Shown here piece by piece: positions 32,794-41,090 of a DNA stretch of 64,000 nt; position 1 is the stretch's first letter; each line of letters begins with the position of its first letter. Under the pieces are notes generated by a model. The model searched no databases and was not told where the DNA came from. It saw only the letters and a program-made list of their open reading frames with translations. A program made the translations under genes and the position numbers. Source of the stretch: Pararhizobium sp. A13 (GTDB lineage: Bacteria; Pseudomonadota; Alphaproteobacteria; Rhizobiales; Rhizobiaceae); the NCBI RefSeq assembly GCF_040126305.1, contig NZ_CP149510.1, positions 2,987,001 to 3,051,000 of the forward strand. The letters run 5' to 3'.

Positions 32794-35718
32794 ATGGCGA
32801 CAACCATCTTGTATCCCGGCCTCACCGGGGCACAGTCTGACTTTGCTATTCCTTTCGAATACCTGTCAGTCGCACACGTTCATGTAACTTTAGAGGGGGC
32901 TCCGGTCCCCTTTACTTTTTCCAGCAAGTACCTGATCCACGTCACGACCCCTCCGGTCGGCACCCTGAAGATCGCCCGTATCACTCCGGCCTCCCAGACG
33001 ATCAACGATTACACTGACGGCTCGATCCTCGCTGGGAACGACCTCGACAATTCCTTCTACCAGAACCTCTTTGTCAACGAAGAACTCAAGGATGAGGTCA
33101 CCGTGATCCACACGGAGCTGACCGACCGCCTGGATGATCTTCAGCTTGACGCCGACAGCAAGGCCCCTCTGGTCCACACCCACGACGCCTCCAGTGTCAC
33201 AACGGGCCAGTTCCCGGATGCTCGGATCGCCTCCATCGACGGCTCGAAGATCACCGGCATCATCGATCCCGCACGTCTCCCGGTTATCCCAGGGACAACC
33301 CAGGAGCTTTCCTCGGGTGACCTTACGAACTTGACGGCCGGACAGAAGGCCAACATCAGCCGGGGCGCTGTCGTCACCACGACGGATGGCAAGCGTTGGC
33401 TGTACACCGGCACGGGCGACAAGGCCCTGGAGGCATCCTACATCCTCCTGGCGGACACGACCCCTGAGTGGAACGCCGTCGCCAACAAGCCGAACTTCGA
33501 CACTCTGTATCTCGGGAAAACCGGTGGAACGCTTACCGGTGATGCCACGATTAACAAGTCTGGGGACGCGGCTCTCCGGGTGCAGTCGTCTGATGCAAAC
33601 CCGCTCCTCGAACTGAAGCGTCCGACAGGGACCTTCGAGGTCAAGAACAACGCATCGAACCAAATGGCCGTCAACTGGTATGACGCCGCTGGCGTCTATC
33701 AGCGGACACCCTTCATGGTCAAGAACGACGGTCAGGTGCGAGTGGACGGTGGTGACCTTATGCTCACCGGCCTCGCTGGCACCGTGCGCTCCTTCAAGCT
33801 CGCGTCTTCGGGGGTATCACGCTTCAAGATCGGCCTGGGTAGCGGACCTGAGGGAGGGGGCAACGCCGGATCGACCTTCGTCATCTGGCGGTGCGATGAC
33901 GCGGGTAATGACATCGACACCCCGTTCCTGATCGACCGAGCAACTGGCATCCCGATTATGCGTGGTTCCGAAGTCACCCTGAAGAACGCGGCATCCAGCA
34001 CGGCACAGCAGATCACGCGCGTTGTTGCCGAGAGTGGCACGGGCTCGGCGATCCTCTCCCTCGACCCCGGCAACAACGGATACAACGTCCGCGACTTCTC
34101 GATCAGGGCCAGCAACAACGGCGGCAACCAGATCACTGCGTCTTTTTACGTCTCCAATGCGGCAACCCCTGCGAAGGCTTTTGACATCCTACCCAGCGCG
34201 GTGACCAACTTCACCAACCGTCCGACATGGAACGGTGTGGGCCTCGCGACCCAGGCTGAAGCCGCTGCCGGTGGAGGTGGTGCCGGTGTATCGTCCTTTG
34301 CTGGACGCACGGGCGCTGTTGCTGCTACCGCAGGGGACTACGACTCCGCCAAGATCACACATGGCGGCGGTACTGTTAACGACACCCTGACAACGCTGTC
34401 CAACAGGACGCAGCTCGTCTTCACGCCCGAGCAATACGGAGCTGTAGGCGACGGGACGGCAGATGACATCGGTGCCTTCAACAGCATGATGGCCGCGATC
34501 CCAGACAACGGACCTTCGCTGGTCCTCCTGTCCAAGCGCTACTACCTGTCTGCCCAGTGGCAGATCAACAAGAGTGGCATCCGCATTTCAGGCCGTGGAG
34601 GCATGGACTACCTGTCCAGCCGGGGCACTGCGATCATCTTCAAGAACAACGCCTTCGACGGTATCATGGTTGGTACGAACGTAGACGGGACGATGGTCTA
34701 CGGAATCGAGATGGACCACTTCCAGGTGGTCATGCAGACCTGCACAGACAGCACACGCTTCATTGCGGTTGTCGCAGGTGCGGCGCATGTTCGGATGACG
34801 CGAGTGCGTATGCTTGGTTCGAGCAACAACTCGGCCAACCAGTGCAACGGTCTGTGGTTCCGCGACGGCCAGTCACTTAACCTCGATCAGGTCTACATGG
34901 TCGGCGTGACCGCTGAGTATTGCTTCTTGCAGTCGGCGGCTCTCCAGATCAACAACCCCGGTGGTGACCAGCGCTGGATTTACGGTAACCGTCGTCCTGA
35001 CGTGGTCGTCGCCTACGCCTGTCGGTTCGCCGCAGAAGACGGCAACACGCGCACCCAGGCTGTCCGCCTTGGTGGTACTGCGTCGGCGTCGTTCGGTTCG
35101 TCTATGTTCCGAGACTGCACCACGGTGTTCTGTAAGAACCACTATGTTGCTGAGAAGGAACTTGGCGACACCACGCAGGGCCTCCCGTCGTTCTTCTACG
35201 TCATGGGCAAAGGTGGTGAAGGTGCCAGCGGTGATTACATCCGTTTGGTTCACGGCTACCACTTCATGATGGGCAGCGTCTATCTCGGCACGGCTGACGA
35301 TAGCGGCTCCGGTGGCTCTGGCCTCGTGGTCGAGGCGACCTTCGGTGGCCCGGTCACGGCCAACGGCAACTACATCAAGTCCACGGCGAAGCATGTGGTT
35401 CACCTCAAGGGCTCCCAGGACATCACGCTCACCGGCAACACCTTCGGCCGAGCTGGCGTGGGTTCCTCGCAGGTGTACAGCAACGTCCGCATCGAGAGCG
35501 GGACGAAGGAAGTCATCATCAGCGGTAACAACCTGACGAACCTCGTACCGGGAACGGCAGAGCCTTACTCGGCAACCCGCTACGGTCTCGACAGCGCGTC
35601 GAACGACAACATCGTCATCAACGGCAACCGCTGCCGGGGTTCCCTCGGGGACATCCGGTATCCCACCGGGGGTACGATGGCGGTCAGCGGCAACCTCGGA
35701 GCTGTCACCACCTTCTAA
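32794..35718 (+). CDS. Tailspike: T7 gp17-type N-terminus with pectate-lyase-like beta-helix
   Basis: 974 residues. The first 110 match the T7 tail-fibre attachment domain (GLTGAQSDFAIPFEYLSVAH; IARITPASQTINDYTDGSIL; NDLDNSFYQNLFVNEELKDE). A linker of trimeric collagen-like or beta segments follows. From about residue 545 (PEQYGAVGDGTADDIGAFN) a right-handed beta-helix of the pectate-lyase_3 type runs to the end with NGNYI/ITLTGN rungs. The helix suggests an enzyme that digests rhizobial surface polysaccharide, fixing host range. Confidence 0.93.
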   Translation: MATTILYPGLTGAQSDFAIPFEYLSVAHVHVTLEGAPVPFTFSSKYLIHVTTPPVGTLKIARITPASQTINDYTDGSILAGNDLDNSFYQNLFVNEELKDEVTVIHTELTDRLDDLQLDADSKAPLVHTHDASSVTTGQFPDARIASIDGSKITGIIDPARLPVIPGTTQELSSGDLTNLTAGQKANISRGAVVTTTDGKRWLYTGTGDKALEASYILLADTTPEWNAVANKPNFDTLYLGKTGGTLTGDATINKSGDAALRVQSSDANPLLELKRPTGTFEVKNNASNQMAVNWYDAAGVYQRTPFMVKNDGQVRVDGGDLMLTGLAGTVRSFKLASSGVSRFKIGLGSGPEGGGNAGSTFVIWRCDDAGNDIDTPFLIDRATGIPIMRGSEVTLKNAASSTAQQITRVVAESGTGSAILSLDPGNNGYNVRDFSIRASNNGGNQITASFYVSNAATPAKAFDILPSAVTNFTNRPTWNGVGLATQAEAAAGGGGAGVSSFAGRTGAVAATAGDYDSAKITHGGGTVNDTLTTLSNRTQLVFTPEQYGAVGDGTADDIGAFNSMMAAIPDNGPSLVLLSKRYYLSAQWQINKSGIRISGRGGMDYLSSRGTAIIFKNNAFDGIMVGTNVDGTMVYGIEMDHFQVVMQTCTDSTRFIAVVAGAAHVRMTRVRMLGSSNNSANQCNGLWFRDGQSLNLDQVYMVGVTAEYCFLQSAALQINNPGGDQRWIYGNRRPDVVVAYACRFAAEDGNTRTQAVRLGGTASASFGSSMFRDCTTVFCKNHYVAEKELGDTTQGLPSFFYVMGKGGEGASGDYIRLVHGYHFMMGSVYLGTADDSGSGGSGLVVEATFGGPVTANGNYIKSTAKHVVHLKGSQDITLTGNTFGRAGVGSSQVYSNVRIESGTKEVIISGNNLTNLVPGTAEPYSATRYGLDSASNDNIVINGNRCRGSLGDIRYPTGGTMAVSGNLGAVTTF

Positions 35719-35724
35719 TGGGAG

Positions 35725-36525
35725 CTACAGGATGAAGTTATCTCCGTAGAACTTCAGTGTGTTTTCTATGCGGAGTGTGAAGTCGGCTTTCGTGTCGCCA
35801 TTCACGTCCGCATAGATAAACGCATCGCCCTGCTTGACTTCATATCGTAGTTCCCCAGCATGACCGGTGAACCCCTTGGTCGCAAGCCATGTGAAATCTT
35901 GATTGCCGCTGACCTTCGTGTTGGCGTCAATCGTATGCAGGTCAACCTTGTCCCGCGCACCGTTCGTCCAACCGAAAATTCGATCCGGTGTCGCTGTGGT
36001 GCTTTCCTTGATGGATTTGAACAGGAAGACATCACTATCACGTCCGCCGTTGAGGACATCGTAGCCCGTACCGCCATAAAGAATGTCGTTACCGCCCCAG
36101 CCGACGAGGTGGTCATTTCCTGCGCCGCCAACGAGCTTATCCATGCCTCGGTCGCCAGCTAAGGCGTCGTTACCTGCGGTTCCTTTGGTGTAGTCAAGAA
36201 CATCCACCACGGAGCGGTCAAAACCCCCGATGGTCGTCCTCACACCACCAGTGTCGATCTGCTCCACTGTCACATGCAGGGAGAAGTCCAGCGCCCCGTA
36301 TGCAGCGTAGTCCAGGTCTGCCAGTAAGACGATTTGGTTTCCCACGACGCCGAAGGTGCTGATGGGGGTATCGACGGGCCCTGCCATACCGCCATATTCC
36401 ACGGTGGCATACTGGATTTGGATTTCGAACGTAACGTCTTCCGATCCTGAAGCCGGGACTAGGTCAGCGATGACCGCACCGGCTTTCAAGGTTTCAACCA
36501 AGCTCACGACGTTTACTACACCCAC
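35725..36525 (-). CDS. RTX calcium-binding secreted protein (lysogenic conversion gene)
   Basis: About 266 residues on the opposite strand to all virion genes. N-terminal ~110 residues are beta-rich; IVLLADLDYAAYGALDFSLH resembles the end of a cadherin-like domain. Then RTX nonapeptides: LVGGAGNDHLVGWGGNDILY, GGTGYDVLNGGRDSDVFLF (about 130-170), and a C-terminal half like serralysin tails, ending YGDNFIL. No protease motif is present. GTG 36525 is preferred (GGGAG eight bases upstream) over GTG 36534. Such proteins leave by type I secretion; none is encoded here, so a host exporter is assumed. Confidence 0.88.
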   Translation of the reverse strand: MGVVNVVSLVETLKAGAVIADLVPASGSEDVTFEIQIQYATVEYGGMAGPVDTPISTFGVVGNQIVLLADLDYAAYGALDFSLHVTVEQIDTGGVRTTIGGFDRSVVDVLDYTKGTAGNDALAGDRGMDKLVGGAGNDHLVGWGGNDILYGGTGYDVLNGGRDSDVFLFKSIKESTTATPDRIFGWTNGARDKVDLHTIDANTKVSGNQDFTWLATKGFTGHAGELRYEVKQGDAFIYADVNGDTKADFTLRIENTLKFYGDNFIL

Positions 36526-36534
36526 GATTCTCAC

Positions 36535-36552
36535 TCCCGATTTTCATCGGGA
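36535..36552 (-). promoter_or_regulatory. Hairpin over the RTX gene ribosome site
   Basis: On the minus strand TCCCGAT-GAAA-ATCGGGA is a perfect 7-bp stem with a GNRA tetraloop; its 3' arm contains the GGGA used as Shine-Dalgarno. It would hide the ribosome site unless melted or bound. Confidence 0.6.
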
Positions 36553-36618
36553 AAATACCCCTCGGAAAACCGGAGTCAACTCTCGGTTTTTCGCACAGTT
36601 CTTTACAATCAGAAGCTA

Positions 36619-36846
36619 ATGGAAAACTCCGACATCAACGAACTCCAGCGCTCCCTCGGGCGCATTGAGGGCAAGACCGACGCCCTTCTCATCAACCAGG
36701 ATCGCCTCCGCGAGGACTACGACACGCTCAAACAGGACGTGGTCTCCCTCCGTTTCAAGCTGAACTGGTATGCCGGTGCTCTCGCGACAGCCGGTTCTAT
36801 CGCGGTGCTGTTCAAGGACCGCATTCTCCATCTCATCGCAGGTTAA
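36619..36846 (+). CDS. XhlA-like membrane protein / holin (T7 gp17.5 position)
   Basis: 75 residues: an N-terminal coiled coil (INELQRSLGRIEGKTDALLI) and one C-terminal transmembrane helix (about 50-66, WYAGALATAGSIAVLF) with a short basic end. The slot between tail fibre and small terminase is that of T7 holin gp17.5, and the coiled coil plus single helix plan is seen in XhlA-type proteins. Confidence 0.72.
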   Translation: MENSDINELQRSLGRIEGKTDALLINQDRLREDYDTLKQDVVSLRFKLNWYAGALATAGSIAVLFKDRILHLIAG

Positions 36847-36849
36847 CCC

Positions 36850-37080
36850 ATGAGTGCCGCTTCCATCGACGTGATGGCCGCGCTTCACGGTATCGTTGCC
36901 GAGGAGCTGATGAACCGCATCAAGGATGGGACGGCGACTGCCGCCGACATCTCCAATGCCATCAAGTTCCTCAAGGACAACGGCATCGAAGCACGAGCTG
37001 ACAAGAATGCTGCCGTGGCCTCCCTGGCCTCGCAGTTCCCGACGTTCCACGATGAGGAACAGGCCATAGGCCGACACTGA
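36850..37080 (+). CDS. Small terminase subunit (T7 gp18-like)
   Basis: 76 residues (T7 gp18 is 89): MSAASIDVMAALHGIVAEEL, then TAADISNAIKFLKDNGIEA, typical of the short podoviral DNA-recognition subunit. It lies three bases after the holin-like gene and 56 bases before the large subunit. Confidence 0.85.
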   Translation: MSAASIDVMAALHGIVAEELMNRIKDGTATAADISNAIKFLKDNGIEARADKNAAVASLASQFPTFHDEEQAIGRH

Positions 37081-37086
37081 CGATCC

Positions 37087-37108
37087 AGGGGAGCCTTCGG
37101 GTTCCCCT
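37087..37108 (+). terminator. Hairpin between the terminase genes
   Basis: AGGGGA (37087-37092) pairs with TCCCCT (37103-37108) around a CC-TTC-GG core. No T-run follows, so processing or weak attenuation is more likely than termination. Confidence 0.45.
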
Positions 37109-37136
37109 CGGTCCTTCTTCTCCCCCGAGCATCCCT

Positions 37137-38864
37137 TTGACCTACAAGGAAGCCCTGAAGTCCTCCACCGCTGGTGTCGAGGCCGATCCGCTACGTGCGG
37201 ATTTCCGTAAGTTCATGTGGCTGGTCTGGAAGTACATCAACCTTCCGAACCCGACCGCCGCTCAATACGACATCGCCCGGTTCCTCCAGACCGGCCCCAA
37301 CAAGATTTGCATCGAGGCTTTCCGAGGTATCGGGAAGTCCTTCGTCACCTCGGCCTTCGTCCTCTGGGTCCTCTACTGCAATCCTCAGATGAAGATCATG
37401 GTTGTCTCGGCCTCCAAGAACCGAGCCGACAACTTCGTCACGTTCACGATGCAGTTGATCCAGCTCATCCCTGAGCTGCACCACCTGAAGCCCAAGCCGA
37501 ACCAGCGGTCCTCCCGCGTCGAGTTCGACGTTGGCCCAGCGGAGCCCGACCAGACACCCTCGGTGTTCGCCAAGGGCATCGACAGCCAGCTCACGGGTGG
37601 CCGTGCTGACATCATTGTCTCCGACGACGTTGAGGTCTGGAACAACTCCCAGACGGTCGCCGCTCGTGACATGCTGATCGAGAAGACCCGCGAATACTCC
37701 GCTATTCTGAAGCCGCTGGCTCACGCTCGCATCATCTACCTCGGCACCCCTCAGACCGAGGACAGCATCTACAACAAGCTGGCCGAGACCTTCACCAAGC
37801 GCATCTGGCCCTCCCAGGTTCCCACCAAGGAAGAAAGACCTGGCTATGGTGATGACCTCGCGCCGATGGTCGAGGCGATGTACGAGCAGGGCCTCTACGG
37901 GCAACCCGTGGACCCCGAGCGTTTCGACCTGGACGAACTGATCGACCGACGCTCCGAGTACGGGGCCGCTGGCTACCAGCTCCAGTTCATGCTCAACACC
38001 AAGCTCTCCGACGAGGAGAAGTATCCGCTCAAGCTGAAGAACCTCGTGGTCATGCCGGTGCCCCCTCAGAAGGCACCCTACGATGTCCACTGGCTCCCGA
38101 ACCCCGACAGGCACCTCAAGGACCTCCCGCTCTACGGGATGGCCGGGGACAAATACTACGCCGCTGCTGGACACTCTGCCCAGTGGGAGAACTACCAGCA
38201 CCGCGTCATGGCTATCGACCCCTCGGGCCGAGGCAAGGACGAAACCGGGTACGCTGTCGGCTTCATGCTGGCATCGAACATCTGGGTCCCCCAGGCCGGT
38301 GGCCTCCAGGGCGGCTACGATCCCGAGACCCTGGACGAACTCGTCAGGATCGCCAAGGTTCACAAGGTGCAGACCATCGTGATCGAAAGCAACTTCGGTG
38401 ACGGCATGTTCGGTAAGCTCCTGGAACCGGTCCTCCTCAGGGCAGGGGTGTACGCTGAGATCGTGGAGGTTCGCTCCAACACGATGAAAGAGATGCGCAT
38501 CCTGGACATCCTGGAGCCGGTCATCTCCCAGCACCGCCTCATAGTGGACCCCTCGGTGATCGAGGACGACCACAACACCATCCAGGTCTACGAGGGCCTC
38601 GTGCGGTCGCACAAGAGCTTGTTCCATCAGATGACCCATATCTGCCGGATGAAGGACGCCCTGCGTCACGATGACCGTGTGGACGCCCTGGCGATGCTCG
38701 TGGGACACTTCGTGGAACTCATGAACCAGGATGCTCGAAAGACAGCCTCAACGGTTCACGAGGAGGCCATGAGGGCAGAGATTGCCAAGCTGCATCTCAG
38801 TCCCCTTAACAAGCACTTCGGTACACATCGAGTAACTTGGGGAGGCAAGAGTGGCCTCATCTAA
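37137..38864 (+). CDS. Large terminase subunit (T7 gp19-like)
   Basis: 575 residues (T7 gp19 is 586). Walker A-type loop in EAFRGIGKSFVTSAF (about 59-73), Walker B in ADIIVSDDVE (about 155-164), nuclease Asp in AIDPSGRGKDETGYAVGF (about 358), and DDRVDALAMLVGHF near the end. TTG 37137 is the start that keeps the whole N-terminus; no ATG precedes. It cuts concatemers and drives DNA into procapsids. No gene follows for 1.5 kb. Confidence 0.95.
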   Translation: MTYKEALKSSTAGVEADPLRADFRKFMWLVWKYINLPNPTAAQYDIARFLQTGPNKICIEAFRGIGKSFVTSAFVLWVLYCNPQMKIMVVSASKNRADNFVTFTMQLIQLIPELHHLKPKPNQRSSRVEFDVGPAEPDQTPSVFAKGIDSQLTGGRADIIVSDDVEVWNNSQTVAARDMLIEKTREYSAILKPLAHARIIYLGTPQTEDSIYNKLAETFTKRIWPSQVPTKEERPGYGDDLAPMVEAMYEQGLYGQPVDPERFDLDELIDRRSEYGAAGYQLQFMLNTKLSDEEKYPLKLKNLVVMPVPPQKAPYDVHWLPNPDRHLKDLPLYGMAGDKYYAAAGHSAQWENYQHRVMAIDPSGRGKDETGYAVGFMLASNIWVPQAGGLQGGYDPETLDELVRIAKVHKVQTIVIESNFGDGMFGKLLEPVLLRAGVYAEIVEVRSNTMKEMRILDILEPVISQHRLIVDPSVIEDDHNTIQVYEGLVRSHKSLFHQMTHICRMKDALRHDDRVDALAMLVGHFVELMNQDARKTASTVHEEAMRAEIAKLHLSPLNKHFGTHRVTWGGKSGLI

Positions 38865-39206
38865 GACAAGAGAAGTGAAGACAAGTATATTGACTTCTTA
38901 TACTCTGTCATGCTACCCTATCTCACTTAGAGATAACCTAGAGACACCCTCAGTTATCTTAGGTTCATTATAGGTTATAGACCAGTAGTATTATACCTAA
39001 GAGATAACCCTGAGTGACACCTGGAGTTCCCTTCAAGTGTCCTCGGGGTATCATCCTCCTACTTCTCCTGATACTTGGTTTGATGTAGCTCCCTGGGTTC
39101 CCCCTGAGAGCCCCTCAGAGAGCCTCCAGGGCTCCCGGCTACCATCCATCATATTTCTCCTGCATCGCTCTGTACGGCTCTCCCCGTGTCATGTAGATTC
39201 ACTGCC

Positions 39207-39239
39207 GGTTCCCCTGAGGGGACCACCGGACCTTTTTTG
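39207..39239 (+). terminator. Terminator after the late operon
   Basis: GGTTCCCC (39207-39214) and GGGGACC (39218-39224, one bulge) form a stem; six T follow at 39233-39238. Confidence 0.75.
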
Positions 39240-39538
39240 TGAAAAATCTGTATCGCTATACGTATATACCCTGCTACCTGTAATCCCCCCCGTGCCCCAT
39301 CCAGTACAACTTGAAGTGCCCTATACGGCACCAACGGACGGCACACTCCAAGCTAAGTCATTGATTTCATTACATGCTCTGCTAGATGTAGTATCTGTAA
39401 CCTAGCAGATAACCCCAAGAAACCCAGCGTTTGCAGGGGTTTGAGCCGCGAGCCTTTACGCTTACGTGTGCTCTCCCACATTTTTCAACCTAAGGGCAAC
39501 TTAGGGTGCCTCGCTCCCATTTCCTATCGATCACGAAA

Positions 39539-39555
39539 TGTTACACGCTGTAACA
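39539..39555. promoter_or_regulatory. Perfect dyad TGTTACA-CGC-TGTAACA
   Basis: 7-bp arms, 3-bp centre; a further half-like GGTAACATT lies at 39561-39569. Different from the GATAACG operator, so it may bind a second regulator or a host factor. Confidence 0.5.
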
Positions 39556-39664
39556 CAATCGGTAACATTCGGTGATCGCCATATATAGCACGGGCACATA
39601 GCGCGGGTTCTCTGGGTTCTCTCTGGGTTCCTATACCGTCGCCAAATTATCCTCAAAAACACTA

Positions 39665-39694
39665 TTGCCAACGATAACGAAGATATGCTTATAT
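39665..39694 (+). promoter_or_regulatory. Early promoter A with operator in the spacer
   Basis: TTGCCA, an 18-base spacer containing ACGATAACGAAG (39671-39682), then TTATAT (39689-39694). The flanks from AAATTATC to TAGTCAC resemble those of promoter B, so the two are diverged tandem copies about 237 bp apart. Confidence 0.65.
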
Positions 39695-39901
39695 TTAGTC
39701 ACGGTGATCGAAAGGCCACCGGGCAGGGGCACTAGGGTCTCTGGGTTCTTCGAAATCTCTGGTCTCTCCCATGTCTTGATACCTCAAGGTATCCACCGGT
39801 TCACTGGGTCTCTTACATCCGACTTGCTACGGCTAACAGGATTGAGATGCTGGAAAATGCGGCAGGATGAAACGCCTTCGAAATTATCTTCAAAACACGG
39901 A

Positions 39902-39930
39902 TTGACTGCGATAACGAAGACAACTAGATT
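39902..39930 (+). promoter_or_regulatory. Early promoter B with operator in the spacer
   Basis: TTGACT (39902-39907), a 17-base spacer containing GCGATAACGAAG (39908-39919), then TAGATT (39925-39930). It faces the early genes starting at 40371. Confidence 0.68.
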
Positions 39931-39974
39931 TAAGTCACAAACGAGCGACGGACTGCCTAACGGTCCTGAGCGGT

Positions 39975-40345
39975 CTCAGATGGAAGCTCTGAGTGTTCTT
40001 TGAAAACCGAATAGGATTGTTGGCATGGCTGCAAAGCGCAGCGAACGGGATAACCGTGTGCCCCTCAATCCAGCCGCTAGCAGACCGTCCTGAAATGTCT
40101 GCTGACCGATCGTTACCGCTCAATTGTGAGGCGTAGCTGAGGCGGGTCGAAAAGAGAGTACGGGGCAGGGGTCCAAACCTTGTCAGCTAGTAAGTCGAAG
40201 TGTGTCGTGTGGCGACACATGGGGTAACCTGAAGGCTCTGTAAGTAAACCCGATGAATGCGCTAGAATTGCGAGTGATCATAACGAACGAATGACAATTG
40301 AACCCAATGATTGTCTTAAAGGCACCATCGCATTTGGTGGTGCTC
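39975..40345 (+). ncRNA. Structured leader or non-coding RNA candidate
   Basis: Downstream of promoter B are perfect hairpins CTCAGA/TCTGAG (39975-39993), AGCAGAC/GTCTGCT (40079-40103) and TGTGTCG/CGACACA (40201-40219), plus an imperfect GCACCA/TGGTGC element near 40322-40343. No open frame spans it. It may be an RNase III-processed leader like those of T7 early mRNA, or a free RNA. Confidence 0.45.
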
Positions 40346-40370
40346 ATTAATGCAATCGGAGTTTAACCTA

Positions 40371-40796
40371 ATGCAAACCTATACCCATCTGCATATGGAA
40401 GCGGTGGCTTGTCTCTGGGAAGCCATGCTCGATGTCAACATGGAAGGCTGGGCTCGCGACCGTGAGAACCCTAACCGGTCACCGCTGGTTCTCCCTGCGA
40501 TGGCTGAGAACAACGTGTGTCTCTATGCCCAGTGGCAGGATGTTGGCTCGGTCGAGATGCGCCATGCTGCCATCGGTCTCGCTGATTTCCTCCTCAAGAC
40601 ATGGGATGCCATGACTGAGAATGAACAACAGGATCTCATCCCATATGACTGGGAGTTTGTCCCCAAGTTCCTCGCCCAGGTGACGTGGGAGAATGGTGTC
40701 CCCGTGACATCCGAGAACCCTCGCGAGATGGCGAACCTTATCCTCGGGAAACCCGTGGGAACCGTGAAGGCTCCCTATGGCTGGGATGTCGCGTGA
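40371..40796 (+). CDS. First early protein (141 aa), hypothetical
   Basis: MQTYTHLHMEAVACLWEAML; acidic, helical, Trp-rich. ATG 40371 has GGAG at 40358-40361, better than the in-frame ATG at 40350. As the first gene after the operator-controlled early promoters it is the best candidate for a host-takeover factor such as the T7 0.x proteins, but nothing identifies its target. Confidence 0.7.
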   Translation: MQTYTHLHMEAVACLWEAMLDVNMEGWARDRENPNRSPLVLPAMAENNVCLYAQWQDVGSVEMRHAAIGLADFLLKTWDAMTENEQQDLIPYDWEFVPKFLAQVTWENGVPVTSENPREMANLILGKPVGTVKAPYGWDVA

Positions 40797-40885
40797 TGAA
40801 CGCCCTCTTGGAAAGCGCCATGATGCTGGGTGCTACCTACAGCGTCCTCGCCCTCGGGATACTCCTGAGCATTATTGTGTCCTAA
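40796..40885 (+). CDS. 29-residue membrane peptide
   Basis: MNALLESAMMLGATYSVLAL then a hydrophobic end; one transmembrane helix. ATG overlaps the previous stop (TGATG), so translation is coupled. Function unknown. Confidence 0.5.
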   Translation: MNALLESAMMLGATYSVLALGILLSIIVS

Positions 40886-40887
40886 CC

Positions 40888-40903
40888 CCTACGTTAACGG
40901 AGG
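40888..40903. promoter_or_regulatory. Operator-like motif copy (CCTACGTTAACGGAGG)
   Basis: Five of six arm pairs match. The right arm GGAGG is the ribosome site of the next gene, so a hairpin in mRNA would mask it. Confidence 0.5.
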
Positions 40904-40910
40904 TAATAGC

Positions 40911-41090
40911 ATGACCCGCAAGGACTATGAGCTGATAGCTGCCGCGTTCAAGCGCCAGTTGGCAATGAAGGTCGATAAGGCCGAGCACGATGTGCTGAGT
41001 GATCTCGCGGAAGACCTCGCGGGTGAGTTCCTCGCCCTCAATCCGCGCTTCGATGTGAACCGCTTCCTCAAAGCCTGTGGTTTGTCTTAA
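40911..41090 (+). CDS. Small early protein (59 aa)
   Basis: MTRKDYELIAAAFKRQLAMK; resembles the many 50-80 residue phage proteins that open MTRKDY-x-x-I, of unknown function. GGAGG eight bases upstream sets ATG 40911. The stop overlaps the next start. Confidence 0.7.
   Translation: MTRKDYELIAAAFKRQLAMKVDKAEHDVLSDLAEDLAGEFLALNPRFDVNRFLKACGLS

Larger units (their letters stand above)
38865..40370. other. Non-coding control region at the probable phage genome end
   Basis: No plausible gene in 1.5 kb on either strand. It holds AT-rich repeats of the form CTTAGAGATAACC (38926-39010), a terminator (39207-39239), dyad TGTTACA-CGC-TGTAACA, hairpin CCTAAG/CTTAGG, repeated CTCTGGGTTC, two operator-bearing promoters and a set of stem-loops just before the first early gene. 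Its place between terminase and early genes is where T7-like phages keep terminal repeats and host promoters. Confidence 0.75.

Noticed and set aside
37191..38708. 505-codon open frame antisense to the large terminase
   Set aside because: Same codon-pattern artefact; the plus-strand terminase has all expected motifs.
39037..39405. 122-codon frame in the non-coding control region
   Set aside because: It crosses a clear terminator and repeat elements, has no ribosome site and unusual composition.
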